NCBI GenBank assembly: GCA_030278955.1
Contig: JAOANR010000010.1
Span: forward strand, 21,296,444 to 21,360,443
Origin: Hygrophila difformis
Lineage: Eukaryota; Streptophyta; Magnoliopsida; Lamiales; Acanthaceae
Reading direction: 5' to 3'
Length of the DNA: 64,000 bases
The notes below the pieces were generated by a model. The model had not been told where the DNA came from. It saw nothing but the letters and a program-made list of their open reading frames with translations, and searched no databases. Positions within the stretch are counted from its first letter, which is position 1; the number at the start of each line of letters is the position of its first letter. The position numbers and the translations under genes were made by a program. Positions 34,769-46,435 of this stretch are shown here, piece by piece.

Positions 34769-37362
34769 TGTAATACCCGAGAATTTTCCAACATAAAATA
34801 AAACAATAATTAAATAAATAAATAATAAATAAAATGAATACTATAAATAAATAAACCAATCCAGCAAATAAAAGAAATAAATAAAGATAGGGAAATGAGA
34901 AATGAGACTTTTACTTAAAAAGGAAGTAAAGGAATTTAATTAAACAAAAGGATGGATAAATGGAACACCAAAACCCGACACTAATGAACTCGAGTATTCG
35001 AGTCCAAAACATCCAATTAGACTGGGAATAAAATTAGAGAGAAAGTAAGAACCCGAATATACCCCGGGAATCGGAATTCGGGAGCATAGAGGGATAGAAA
35101 CCCGAAAGAGAGGCGGAAAAGCACGACGGATCGCACGACCCGCCCGGACCGAAGTCCAGGAGAAGTCGGCGCGGTGGCCGCGCGGTGGAGGGGGATTAGC
35201 GCGCCACGACCGCGCCACTTCACAGATTCGTTTGTTGCGTGAATCTCTCGCCCGAACGCGGATTTTTCGACTTTCGGTTGAACATCTCTCGACTCCAGAC
35301 TTCTAGGTCGGTTGTGGACGCCCTAGGAATTAAGAATTCTATAAATAAGCCCCTTGGGAGCCCCAAACGAGTTTACCAAAACCCTACAACATTCTATACG
35401 TTCGAAACCCTAAATCCGGAGTCGTCGGAGGCACGAAACCAAGACGAACGCTGTTGGACGAGTTTCTCTACAGATCTCCATAGTCGTGGTAAGTCTCGGT
35501 CCAATCTTTATTCAATAAACGATTCGAAAACGAATCCTAATCATCTCCTTTTTCTTTCTACACCCCCGTATCGAATCTAGATCGTAGAACCCGACGAACG
35601 GAGAGGAGAAACGGTGATCTGGAAGCCACGCCTCCGAATTGGACATTCCCGACGTTCATAGACACTGTAAGTTAACCTTACATGGTTTTGGGAGATTTTA
35701 AAACATTCGAAACCTAAAAGATTCAACAAGAACCATAAATCTGTCCACTTTTGTCTTCTACCGACGCAACAGATTTGGTGAATTTTTCCGACCCTTAAAA
35801 CGAACTCAAACGGAATAACTTACAACACGAAAAACGTTCCTAAGACTTAGACCTAGCTACTGTAAAAATTTGAGAATTTTTGGAGCTGATTTGATATGTG
35901 AAAACCCGTTGAAACCGAACTGTTTGATTCTAGATCTTGAAATCTTGGACAGAACTTAGGAATGATCTTTATCACGTTTTTGAGATAGGATCTAGGCTGT
36001 TTTAGATCTTTGGCCGAACATGAAAGTTGTAGATAAATGTCTTAAGATGATCCCTGTCAAACTTCATTAAATTTGGAGTTGAATTGATATGGTAGAAATT
36101 GAAATCTTTGAACTGTGATGTATTAAACTCGGACAGATTTCTTCTTATGCGAAAATTGGCGATTTTGACCTACTTAGGTATCTCGGATTGAAAAAGTTAA
36201 AACACGAAAGTTGTAGATCTTGATGTTTCCGAGTCAGATATGAAAATTTGGAATTTTTGGAATTAAATCTGATTTTAAAAGAATTTTGGAGTAAACTGTG
36301 ATTTACCGAAACGAAATTTTGAAATCTTGTTGAAACATGGAATTAACCTTTAGGGTTGAAACGAATTGAGATATTGTTTCTAAATTTATACAATGGAAGG
36401 CAGATTTTAAAAACTAAATCCCCTTACAAACTTGATAAATTAAAATTAGGGGTGAGTGCTCTGCAGGGTGCCCCCTAACGATTCACTTCGTGCCGTAATG
36501 GACGATGGTGACCCCGCGCGCTATACTTGAAATGTGATATTGCCAAAACGGCGAAACTTAGAGCCTACACTCTCGTGAATATCCGTATGGGTTTTCCGAG
36601 GCTCCGGAGTGGTACTGGGTATGGCTGATACGGCTGCGGTCGCCGGGCTACCGGCTAAACTTGTTGACATCGCGATTTTTATCGTGAAACTTTGAAATAC
36701 CAAATCGGGAATGTAATGGGGATTCTAAATTAAATTAAACTAGATTAAATGATATTGTTGTCAAATTGAATTATTTAAATGTTTTATTTAAATTATGGCT
36801 ATTATCTTGAACCATGTGATATGTGTTATTAAATAGAGCCTGAGATAGATTGTGCTATATGATATGGATATCAAACATTATGTTATTATCATGCTTTTGT
36901 TAAATTATTAAAGTTATGGCTTTTAAACCCTACGATCATGCATGTGTTAACTTACTCAGCAATTTTGCTGATCAAAACCATTTTTACTCCTTTCTTTACA
37001 GAGTATATGGAATGAGCATGTGTGAGCACGAATCATGCATGGGATTTTGGGAACTTTTATTTTGCTTTTAAATTTCGTATGTAGACTACATTATGAACGG
37101 GCCTGTTTAACCCGTGTTTTGGCCATGTCGGCCCTTTTTATATTTTCCGCTGCGATACTGTACTAAACTAAATATTTCCGCTGCGCTATGCTATTATTAT
37201 TTTCGAATTATATTGTATGGGCTATTTTGAATGCTGTAAGTGTTTTTAAATACTGCAATACCTAGCCTTGCATCTCTTTAGTAAGCTCGGAGAAACCGTG
37301 TCTTACTAGGGAGATGTGGCGGTGACATCCCGACCTGGGTGACCAAAAACCGGGGTGTTACA
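34769..37362 (+). mobile_element. Solo LTR of the gypsy family
   Basis: 2,594 bp from TGTAATACCCGAG to ...CCGGGGTGTTACA, flanked by a perfect 5-bp duplication CACCA (34764-34768 and 37363-37367) with no internal region. It is the product of LTR-LTR recombination. It keeps the TATAAATA box near 35340 and the GTGGTAAGTC donor-like site near 35495. It contains no gene. It is closely related to the LTRs at 43162 and 51677. Confidence 0.95.
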
Positions 37363-37367
37363 CACCA

Positions 37368-38170
37368 CTTCACTAAGACTTAAAGGTTGTTTATTAGTGT
37401 TTGAAATGAATGGTTTAAAGAATATTTATATTTGAATCCATCGCTAAACCTTATGGTTTACGGCCCATGATTACTCATGCGCCGAGCATTATAATATTAA
37501 ATTTTGGGATTATAGTACAAAGTAATAGGTGATAAAATTAATCTCATGGTTTGTGAAAATGTGATTAGTTAATCAACAAAAGTAAACATAATATTAACCA
37601 CATGAATTAAATTTTTCTATTAAGAGAGTGTTCCTTTCTGCAATTTGGACCAGATTATCTAATTATTGTGTTTCCAAAATGTAAATAATCATTTAATTTT
37701 GTTTGGGTACGTACCTCTGCATTTTGTAGTATGAATAATAATGCTATCCCCATTTTGGTGTGGCAAAGAAATCACATTTAGTCATCAATAGATTTTACCA
37801 TACTATCCCCAAATTCATTCCCAAAATTAGGGTTAAAACATATCCAATCAAAATCTTTCTGCCATTAAGGTAATTTTACAACTTAAAAATACAAAGTCAA
37901 ACACTTAAAAATTGATTTTCTGATTATTGCGATTTGGAACGGTATAATCTCATTAAAACACTTAATAGTCTACCGCATATTTTGTTATAGCAATTATTTG
38001 ATTATTTGTTTGCTCAATTCTGTACATTTTTCCAAACGCACATTCAAATACCCTCTAAAATTGATTAAGTTAACCAATCCTATCCTAAAAAGTGAACAAT
38101 ATCAATATGCACTATTTCTATTCATAATTGCATAAAAAAAAAAAATATCACCAAGCCAGTCACAACTATC
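37368..38170. other. Intergenic, nothing recognised
   Basis: AT-rich sequence without a credible ORF, RNA gene or clear repeat. Confidence 0.6.
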
Positions 38171-38570
38171 AAGGGTGGGAATAGGTCAGGCTACCCGATA
38201 GGGGCCTACGGCCTGGTGTAGTCTGGCCTTTATAGCAAATAGGCTAGGCTCGGGTACTTTCGAAGGCCTATTTAGCTTTATAGGTATAGACAACGCCTTA
38301 TAAAAAGCCTACTTAGCCTAGTAGGCCGGCCTATTTATTTTTTACATATAATTTTATAATTTATTAATAATATTATTTATTATTTATATATTTTTAAAAA
38401 AAAAATTAATGAGCTTAAATAGGTCACTTTAATTAAAGGCTTAAAGCCTGACTCATTTAATTAAAAAGGCCAGACTTAATTAGGCCTATAACCAAAGCCT
38501 ATAAAGGCTAATAGGCCAAGCTTAAGTCTTTCAAAATTGTAGTAGGCCTAGGCCATACTTTTCTATTACT
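38171..38570. repeat. AGGCCTA-rich nonautonomous repeat
   Basis: Starts AGGGTGGGAATAGGTCAGGC and contains many TAGGCC/GGCCTA motifs at both sides of an AT-rich centre, the style of short hAT-type nonautonomous repeats in plants. A matching right terminus is not clear. Confidence 0.4.
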
Positions 38571-39818
38571 ATATCCAGAAGGCTTTTTTAGTTTTAAAAA
38601 AGTAGAAATCATAAATTGGTACAAAACGAGATGAATGTACAAAAGATAACAGAGAAGGAATTTGACACAAATACTAAGATTTGGAATTATTTAATAGGAT
38701 TAGGGGGCTTACGCATTAACATTACCAAAAAGATTTGCTAACTAAAACAACAAAGAATTTACGACAAATCCACAGATACTAAAATGTTCGAGTATTAAGA
38801 ATAACTTGGGTTTATTAAACCTATCGATGGTGATTTGAATTTGTCTATATCTCATCTCCCAGTCAATATCAAATCCTGAAAGATTGTGCCTTTTGGCCAA
38901 TTAGTTGGCAGGGATAAGGGCTTGTTTAATAAATTGTAAACTTAAAAAACTAAATCGGCTATTATGTTTTCTAGTAGTTATTATTTGATGCATCACATAT
39001 TTTGGAGAGAAGGTTTAGAATAACAGTGTCTGAATTTTCTTGTCAGGATAAACAACTATTTTGCTTTCTGTTTCCGAGTATACATTATCTAAATTTCAAA
39101 GAAATATTGGTGCATCAACGAGTGTTATCATTAACATGATTAGTGGTTTGTAATTTTTGTCGAGGTCCGCACACCCTAGGTATAAATCCTAGAATCGCCA
39201 CTTACCTCGCCCATTCCTCACGAATGTTAACTCTTCAATCCTCCTCATGACGAGGTTTTCTTTTCTTTTTTTCCCCTAGAGTGAAAAAAGGTTCATTGCA
39301 TTCCTGAAGAATAGCAAACACACACATAGAATGTGTGCACAGAATCCGGACACACAACACATTCCAGGAATTAAGTATTAATCCCGACAATACTTTTCAA
39401 TGACAAAACGGATCCTGTAACAATTCAAAAAGATGCACATAAAACTAGCAATCTTCGTGACTAGTTGTTCAACTCAATTTGAATGCCATAATTTAACTAA
39501 TATCCAAATAAATTTCCAGCTCAAACAATCTTCAGAGAACAGACATCGACAAAGGTTTGAACCTCGCCCTTGGTTTATGATATGGGATAGAGGGCTACTA
39601 CTCATTCTCAAATGGCTAGAAGCCCGTGCATTCATGTTTAACCAGGGTAGGGTATCAGAACCATGAGACTCCTATGTTTTTTATCCTTATGATGATATAC
39701 CGTAGAAATTAATTACTAATGGGGTTTTGATTGGAACCTTATATGTCCCATCCCTTAACAATGTTTGGAATCTATCCTCACCACGACATGCCTATTAAGT
39801 GGCAATTGAAGTCCCACA
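38571..39818. other. Intergenic, nothing recognised
   Basis: No supported gene. Open frames here are short and show no domain. Confidence 0.6.
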
Positions 39819-39821
39819 TTA

Positions 39822-39957
39822 TACTACAACAATTTTCACGGAAATCATCCCATGGCCCATGATGACGAACAATGTGATGAAATTCGGCAAGCGATCAAGT
39901 TTTAAGTGATGACATTCGTCTTCTTTCTCATCGCCTTCCCGGGAATTTCTTGTAGTG
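39822..39957. mobile_element. 136-bp mini-CACTA-like element
   Basis: Left end TACTACAACAATTT and right end AATTTCTTGTAGTG are inverted, and both resemble the CACTA terminus at 7251. A 3-bp TTA flanks it on each side (39819-39821 and 39958-39960), the right duplication size for this superfamily. The TTA match alone is weak evidence. Confidence 0.55.
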
Positions 39958-40172
39958 TTAAAAGTTCAATGAAAAATTGACTTTAATATAAGTGTCCACT
40001 TAACTCCATTAATAAGAGGCCTTTTTGAAGGTGCGCAAAAATAAAACCGTACGGACTTCACTGAAAGAGGTCAATATTATACACCATCCGTCCCACTAAT
40101 AGTGTCACATTTCTTTTGGGCACGGTATTTTATTTGGGGATAATTAGTATTTAATGTATGAGTAAATTAGTA

Positions 40173-40433
40173 CTTCCTCCGTCTTCGAAAAAATGAAACA
40201 TTGTCATACTTTTTACTATTCATTAGGTAACTTTAATTCGACTTTTTAACACAGTTATATAAGATAAAATATAGTCAAGTGAGATCTTGTTGGATTCGTC
40301 TAATCGCATAGATTTATATTATCAAATTTTTATAGTTTTTATTTTTATACAAATTAGAGATATTGAGCGTTAAAAATGTGTATTTGATTGCGTGAAATAC
40401 ATGAATGTTTCAATTATACGAAAACGAAGGGAG
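40173..40433. mobile_element. Stowaway-type MITE nested in another MITE
   Basis: 261 bp bounded by TA, with ends CTTCCTCCGTCTTCG and CGAAAACGAAGGGAG as imperfect inverted repeats. Confidence 0.82.
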
Positions 40434-40482
40434 TATTTAAAGTAGGGTAAATTAGGAATTTATGTGATGTGATTGTAATGTA

Positions 40483-40741
40483 CTCCCTCTGTCCCACCAA
40501 ATGTGTCATGTTTGACTTTTTGACACTGTTCATTGTTCAATTTTGACTCAGTTTTTTTGCAAGTATACATTTGGAAAAAATAGTCGAGTTGGATCTTGTT
40601 AGAATCGTGTAATCATGTAGTTTTAGAATATACATTTCACATAATTTTTTGTTGTGTATATTTTGAGATATTAACGGTTGAAAACGTGCATTGGATTGTG
40701 TGCAAAAGTCAAACAAGACAAGTTAAATGGGACGGAGTGAG
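40483..40741. mobile_element. Second nested Stowaway-type MITE
   Basis: About 259 bp bounded by TA, with ends CTCCCTCTGTCCCACC and TGGGACGGAGTGAG. Internal sequence is related to the MITEs at 34314 and 62373. Confidence 0.85.
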
Positions 40742-40942
40742 TATTTAAATTTTTAATTGATTTATTTATGTATGATGTGATAGTTGTGTATTTGAAATTT
40801 TAATATATTTATTTATTAATGTGATGTGATGATAGTGGGTTTGATAATTAAAGTATATAATTATTTCCTAAAATGGAAATGTGACAATTGTGATGAGACA
40901 AACCAAAAAGGAAAATATGACGGAATTAGTGGGACGGATGGA

Positions 40943-41563
40943 TACTAATGTTAGACAATATCATACTATTGCTCAAGGATAGGCCACGCGTATATGTGGT
41001 CCTTAATTAGTTTTTGAGGAGAGGATTATTGAAAAAACAAAAAAAAAAAAAAAAACCATATCGTCCCATAATATAAAAAAATTTTCAAAACAATCCCACA
41101 AATATCGAATTAGATGAATATATCTCATAACTATCCTAATCATCGATGAATCCATACATTCGTGAACCCAGTTTTTTTCGACTATATAATCTAAAACCAA
41201 ATTCCACTATTTCTTGTGAAAAAATTTGGTAAAATTCGGTCATTAAAAAGGTTAGCGACTGAATTTTCTATTTTAGCATAGAGAAAATTTGGTAAAAAAT
41301 TCCGTCACTAAATACGTTAGAGACCAAATTTGCATCGAAATCCATACGAGACCAAAATTTTTGCGATCCTAATTTGTTAGGATAACAATTTTATCAACTG
41401 AATTCTGATTTTTAAGTGTAGTATTTCTTCCCAAAAGTCCTCTTAAAATATTAACTCTAAAATATTTTGTAAGTCACCTCTAAATTATAAGGAAAAACTA
41501 TATTGTGTTCAAAAATAAGCTTTGATAATCTTATGTTTAGTATTTAGCTAACGTCACAAAGCA
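40943..41563. other. Intergenic, nothing firm
   Basis: AT-rich. The stretch 41220-41360 repeats phrases such as AAATTTGGTAAAA and GGTTAGCGACTGAATTT in a way reminiscent of short DNA-transposon internal sequence, but no termini are clear. Confidence 0.4.
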
Positions 41564-41572
41564 TTTAAAATA

Positions 41573-41790
41573 GGGGAAAGTAATAAAAAGGGCCATTACA
41601 AGGAGTCTATTCCACTTTTAGGCTATTATAAGTTGAATTTCCAGAATTAGGCCATTACAAACACATGTTGAATGAAATTAAGCCATAAGGACCAATTTGA
41701 AAATTAATTAATTCCCAACAACTTTTCCTTTCTTTCACTAAAACCCCAAGAAAGTTTGACTTTATTTACTTTAGTCCTTTGTCAATATAC
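41573..41790 (+). repeat. Left MULE-type terminal inverted repeat
   Basis: Begins with G directly after TTTAAAATA. It shares, in order, GCCATTACAAG, ATTCCAC, TTAGGC, ATTA and AACTTTT blocks with the reverse complement of 60225-60449. It ends only about 40 bases before the viral primer site. Confidence 0.65.
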
Positions 41791-41833
41791 TTAATTTTTC
41801 ACTACATAAATGACACCCAATGCGCTTGAAAAT

Positions 41834-41845
41834 TGGTATCAGAGC
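41834..41845 (+). promoter_or_regulatory. Pararetroviral tRNA-Met primer-binding site
   Basis: TGGTATCAGAGC, the complement of the initiator tRNA-Met 3' end, which defines position 1 of caulimovirid maps. A 200-base AT-rich leader separates it from the first ORF. Confidence 0.85.
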
Positions 41846-42052
41846 CTAGATTTTATTGAAGAACATATTAATTATATTATTTATAATATTTTATTTCTTA
41901 ATGGAGAAGATTTAATTATTTAATGGATTCAATTAATTTGAGACCCACGAGTTATTTCCAAATTTTGGAAATAAAAAATAGAAAATTCCAAACGAATTTC
42001 TTGAACTTGTCCATGGGACAAGATATTTTCAAAATTAGTTTCTTTCCTAAAA

Positions 42053-42436
42053 ATGAGAGAAACAGACTGGAAAGAAATTGATCCGGATAGCTCTAAGTTC
42101 TCACAGGACTTAAGGGAAATCCAAAAAACGATTCAAGATTATGGTAACCGGGTATTAATTATACCTGGAAAAATAGATAACTTGAATCAGTCAACAGAGG
42201 AGATCTTGAAATTATTTCAAGATCTAAAGAAAGATATTTTGAATCTGAAATTTGATATTTCGGATATCAAGAAAAGGCAGAAGGATATTCCTGGATCTTC
42301 CAAGAATAACCAAGCCAATATTAGGGATGCATTCGGACCAGTACAAGCTTTACATCAAAAGGGTAAAGCAACTATGGTTCCAAAGCAGAAATCACAAGAA
42401 GAGCTTATGATCGATCTCCTGAAAACAGTCAAATGA
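42053..42436 (+). CDS. Virion-associated-protein-like ORF of the pararetrovirus, 127 aa
   Basis: Small hydrophilic protein with a predicted coiled coil in the middle (IDNLNQSTEEILKLFQDLKK) and a basic C-terminal part. Size, coiled coil, basic tail and position before the coat gene fit the virion-associated protein family of caulimovirids, but there is no strict signature. Its stop overlaps the next ORF's start as ATGA at 42433-42436, the compact junction typical of these genomes. The frame is intact. Confidence 0.6.
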   Translation: MRETDWKEIDPDSSKFSQDLREIQKTIQDYGNRVLIIPGKIDNLNQSTEEILKLFQDLKKDILNLKFDISDIKKRQKDIPGSSKNNQANIRDAFGPVQALHQKGKATMVPKQKSQEELMIDLLKTVK

Positions 42437-43161
42437 GTGTTTCCATGGCAGATCTATCAGATCTACAAGAATTAGCATAATCATTTTCCCAACTTGGGAT
42501 TATAGATCTGGTTAATGTAAAACCCAATGAAGTTCTTCAATTGGGTTATGCGGAGGAATCAGGATCCAACGTGACCCACGATGGACCGCCTAATGTCCCA
42601 ATGAGAGAAAGTACAGACTTTCACATGAACAGGTATCCTGAGGTGCATCTCAATGCTAGACGAAACCCAGGACGGAACCCGAGTAGAGCACCGGAATCCA
42701 CACCGTGGGCCAAGACGATGTTACAACCATTAAATCCATATGGCATAACACTGAACCTCGATGTTATCGACTTCCAAAACATCGAAGATCTGATCGACGA
42801 ATGGGTAGCTTCAATAAAGATTGCAGCAACCACTCTGGATCTCGATAAAGAAAACTTTGTCAGATTAATAGAGCTAAGTCTCGAAGGATCGGCAAAGTTA
42901 GGCTGGAAAAACTCCACGGCAGCTCTAAAGGAGCAAATACTTGAAGGAGAATCCAAAAGCACAATCTGCGAAAGATTTGGTCTCTTATTCAAAACCCATT
43001 TTGTAGGAGATGGTTATTTTGAAGAACAGAGAACCGAAAAACTCAAGGTCTATACCCAAGCACTGTTGGGTATGGAGTTAAGAAGTATTTGCGCAGTAGA
43101 CGAATATATCTACTGGTTTCGTAAATACTATTTTCGGAGTAAGATGACAGCTGAAGTAGCA
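42433..43161 (+). pseudogene. Pararetrovirus coat protein, N-terminal part (split by gypsy)
   Basis: Starts at the ATGA overlap with the preceding ORF. An in-frame TAA at 42478-42480 interrupts it early; from 42481 the frame is open up to the gypsy insertion at 43162. The segment contains a Gag/coat-like helical core (around 42760-43150). If the TAGCA duplication is counted once, the same frame resumes at 54249. Two independent events therefore inactivate it: the early stop and the 11-kb insertion. Confidence 0.75.
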
Positions 43162-45738
43162 TGTAATACCCAAGAATTTTCCATCATAAAATAAAACAAT
43201 AATTAAATAAATAAATAATAAATAAAACAAATACCATAAATCAATAAAGATAAGGAAATGAGAAATGAGATTTTAACTTAAAAAGGAATTTAATTAAATA
43301 AAAAGAATTATTAAAGGTAAATAAATTGTACACCGAAACCCGACACTAATGAACTCGAGGATTCGAGTCCAAAACATCCAATTAGACCCGAGAATAAATT
43401 TAGAGAGAAAGTAGAAACCCGAAGATACCCCGGAAATCGGAATTCGGGAGCATAGAGGGATAGGAACCCGAAAGAGAGGCGGAAAAGCACGACGGATCGC
43501 ACGACCCGCCCGGACCGAAGTCCAGGCGAGTGTCGCGCGGTGGCCGCGCGGTGGAAGGCGGAAGAGCGCGCCACGACCGCGCCACACGACAGATTCGCCC
43601 GTTGCGTGAATCTCTCGCCCGAACGCGGATTTTTCGACTTTCGATTGAACATCTCTCGACCCAAGACCCTTAGGTCAGATGTTGGACGCCCTAGGGCTTG
43701 GGAAATCTATAAATAAACCCCTTGGGAGCCCCAAACAAGTTTACAAAACCCTACAACCTTCTATACGTTCGAAACCCTAAATCCGGAGTCGTCGGAGGCA
43801 CGAAACCAAGACGAACGCTGTTGGACGAATTTCTCTACAGATCTCCATAGTCGTGGTAAGTCTCGATCCAATCTCTATTCAATAAACGATTCGAAAACGA
43901 ATCCTAATCATCTCCTTTTTCTTTCAACGCCCCGTATTGGATCTAGATCGTAGAACCCGACGAACGGAGAGGAGGAACGGTGGACTGGAAGGCACGCCTT
44001 CGAATAGACGATCCCCGACTCTCGTAAACTCTGTAAGTTAACTCTTACATGGTTTTGGGATGAATTAAAACATTCAAAACTAAAAGATTAACAAGAAATC
44101 GAAATCTGTCAATCTAAACTTTCTACCGACGCAACAGATTTGTTGAATTTTTCCGAACCTTAAAATGAACTCAAACGGAAAAACTTAAAACATGAAAAAC
44201 GTTCCTAAGACTTAGACGTAGCTACTGTAAAATTTTGAGAATTTCTGGAGTTGATTTGATATGTGAAAACCCACCGAACCCGAGCTGTTTGAATCTAGAT
44301 TTTGAAATCTTGGACAGAACTTATGAATGATCTTGATCACGTTTTTGACATAGGATCTAGACTGTTTTAGATCTTTGGCCGAACATGAAAGTCGTAGATA
44401 ATTGTCTTAAGATGGTCTCTGTCAAATTTCATTAAATTTGGAGTTGAATTGATATGGTAGAATTCGAAATCTTTAAACTGTGACACATTAAACTCGGACA
44501 GATTTGTTCTTCTGCGAAAATTGGTGATTTTGACCTATTTAGGTATCTCGGATCGAAAAAGTTAAAACATGAAAGTTGTAGATCTTGACGTTTCTGAGTC
44601 AGATATGAAAATTTGGAATTTTTGGAATTAAATCTGATTTTAGACGAATTTTGGAGTAAACTGTGGTTTACCGGAAACAAAATCTTGAAATCTTGTTGAA
44701 ACATGGAATTAACCTTTAGGGTTGAAACGAGTTGAGATATTATTTATAAACAAATACAAATGAAGTCAGATTTTAAAAATTTAATCCCCTTACAAACTTG
44801 ATAAATTAAAATTAGGGGTGAGTGCTCTGCAGGGTGCCCCCTAAAGATTCACTTCGTGCCGTAATGGACGATAGTGACCCTGCGCGCTATACTTGAAATG
44901 TGATATTGCCAAAACGGCGAAATATAGAGCCTACACTCTCGTGAATATCCGTATGGGTTTCCCGAGGCTCCGGAGTGGTACTGGGTATGGCTGATACGGT
45001 TGCGGCCGCCGGGCTACCGGCTAAACTTGTTGACATTGCGATGCTATCGTGAAACTTTGAAATACAAAATCGGGAATGTAATGGGGATTTTAAATTAAAT
45101 TAAGTTAGATTAAATTATGTTGTTGTCCAATTAAATTATTTAAATGCTTTATTTAAATTATGGCTTTTATCTTAAATCATGCGATATGTGTTATTAAATA
45201 GAGCCCTGAGATAAATTATGCTATTGGATAGTTGATTAGATGAAATTAGATATTATGTTATTATCGTGCTTTTGTTAAATTAATAAATTAATGGCTTTTA
45301 AACCCTACGATCATGCATGTGTTAACTTACTCAGCAATTTTGCTGACCAAAACCATTTTTATTCCTTTCCTTACAGAATATGTGGAATGAGCATGTGTAA
45401 GCACGTTTCATGCAGGGGTTTTTGGGGAACACTTATTTTGCTTTTAAATTTCGTACTTAGACTATATTATGAACGGGCATGTTTAACCCGTGTTTTGGCC
45501 ATGTCGGCCCTTTTTATATTTTCCGCTGCGATACTGTACTAAACCAAATATTTCCGCTGCGCTATACTATTATTATTTTCCAATTATATTGTATGGGCTA
45601 TCTTGAATGATTTAAATACTTTTAAATACTGCAATACCTAGCCTTGCATCTCGTTAGTAAGCTCGGAGAAATCGTGTCTTACTAGGGGGATGTGGCGGTG
45701 ACATCCCGACCTGGGTGACCAAAAACCGGGGTGTTACA
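43162..45738 (+). repeat. 5' LTR of the plus-strand gypsy element
   Basis: 2,577 bp, TGTAATACCC...GTGTTACA. TATAAATA at 43708-43715 is the likely promoter. A GTGGTAAG donor-like site (GT at 43856) and a pyrimidine-rich CCTTACAG acceptor-like site (ending 45376) are conserved among the LTRs here. It differs from the 3' LTR by few substitutions and about 10 bp of deletion in the latter near 52846. Confidence 0.95.
43708..43715 (+). promoter_or_regulatory. LTR TATA box
   Basis: TATAAATA at the U3/R side, also present in the 3' LTR (52223-52230), the solo LTR and the minus-strand element. Confidence 0.6.
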
Positions 45739-45741
45739 AGT

Positions 45742-45753
45742 TGGTATCAGAGC
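45742..45753 (+). promoter_or_regulatory. gypsy primer-binding site (tRNA-Met)
   Basis: TGGTATCAGAGC three bases after the 5' LTR. Confidence 0.93.
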
Positions 45754-45955
45754 CCGGCTATTTTTAAAACTACTATTTTTAAACCATTATTATTTTTAGA
45801 CTATTATTAATATTTTGACTATTATTTTAATTTTTAAAGTATTATTTCCATGGAAAATTTTTATTTTAAAACCCATGGAAAAATATAAATATATATATTG
45901 CATTAAATGATTTTTGGGGGGAAATCATCATTTGCATTGGCATATTGCATCTCTC

Positions 45956-46085
45956 CTATGAACTTAGGATCTTGGCGAATTGAACTTAGAATCTTGGCGA
46001 AACTTGAACTTAGAATCTTGGCAACTTCGAATCTAGAATCTGGGCGAATCGAACTTAGAATCTTGGCGAATATTAACTTAGATCT
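45956..46085 (+). repeat. Leader tandem repeat upstream of the 111-aa ORF
   Basis: Six or so units based on GAACTTAGAATCTTGGCGAA, 20-25 bp each, with variable spacers. The same array is at 18447-18560 in the other element. Confidence 0.85.
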
Positions 46086-46099
46086 CTTGCTTGCGCTAG

Positions 46100-46435
46100 A
46101 TGGCTAGTCAAGACATGATGCAGTTGATGGTCAGGATGATGAGTGTTCATCTCGATTCCCACCAAACCCTAGAGCAAATGAAGTACCGTATGGCTCAATT
46201 GGAGGCCGATTTACGCCACATGGGCAACTTGAGAGAGGCGGATCATCACCGCATAAACCAACTCGAACGCCAAGTCCAAACCCTTACTACACAAAACTTA
46301 ATACTAAAGGAATACATCGATGCCCACGGGCAAGACTTAAACACTATCTTTGACGAGCTACTGCCGCCGAGTTCGGAGGAGGAAGATCCGGAGGAAGATC
46401 CTGCTACCCCACCGGAGGACGTCATGAGACACTAG
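46100..46435 (+). CDS. Additional 111-aa ORF upstream of gag (plus-strand gypsy copy)
   Basis: An intact frame starting MASQDMMQLM and ending in an acidic, Pro-rich tail (EEDPEEDPATPPEDV), with a heptad-patterned helical middle (LREADHHRINQLERQVQTLT) that should form a coiled coil. It has the same length as the ORF at 18085-18420 and differs from it mostly by conservative replacements. The centre, from HMGNLREADHH to TQNLILKE, is unchanged. It lies between the primer site and gag and is separate from gag by about 290 bases. This is not a standard gypsy gene; no domain is recognised. Confidence 0.72.
   Translation: MASQDMMQLMVRMMSVHLDSHQTLEQMKYRMAQLEADLRHMGNLREADHHRINQLERQVQTLTTQNLILKEYIDAHGQDLNTIFDELLPPSSEEEDPEEDPATPPEDVMRH

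Larger units (their letters stand above)
40082..40942. mobile_element. Outer MITE of a three-level nest
   Basis: The left end CCATCCGTCCCACTAAT and the right end ATTAGTGGGACGGATGG are inverted repeats, flanked by TA. Two other MITEs (40173-40433 and about 40483-40741) lie inside. Without them this element would be about 340 bp. Confidence 0.8.

Noticed and set aside
41200..41400. Subterminal-repeat-like phrases suggesting another DNA transposon
   Set aside because: No inverted termini or TSD were found.
45291..45542. 83-codon open frame present in both LTRs of the plus-strand gypsy element
   Set aside because: LTR sequence; not kept in the solo LTR or the minus-strand element.
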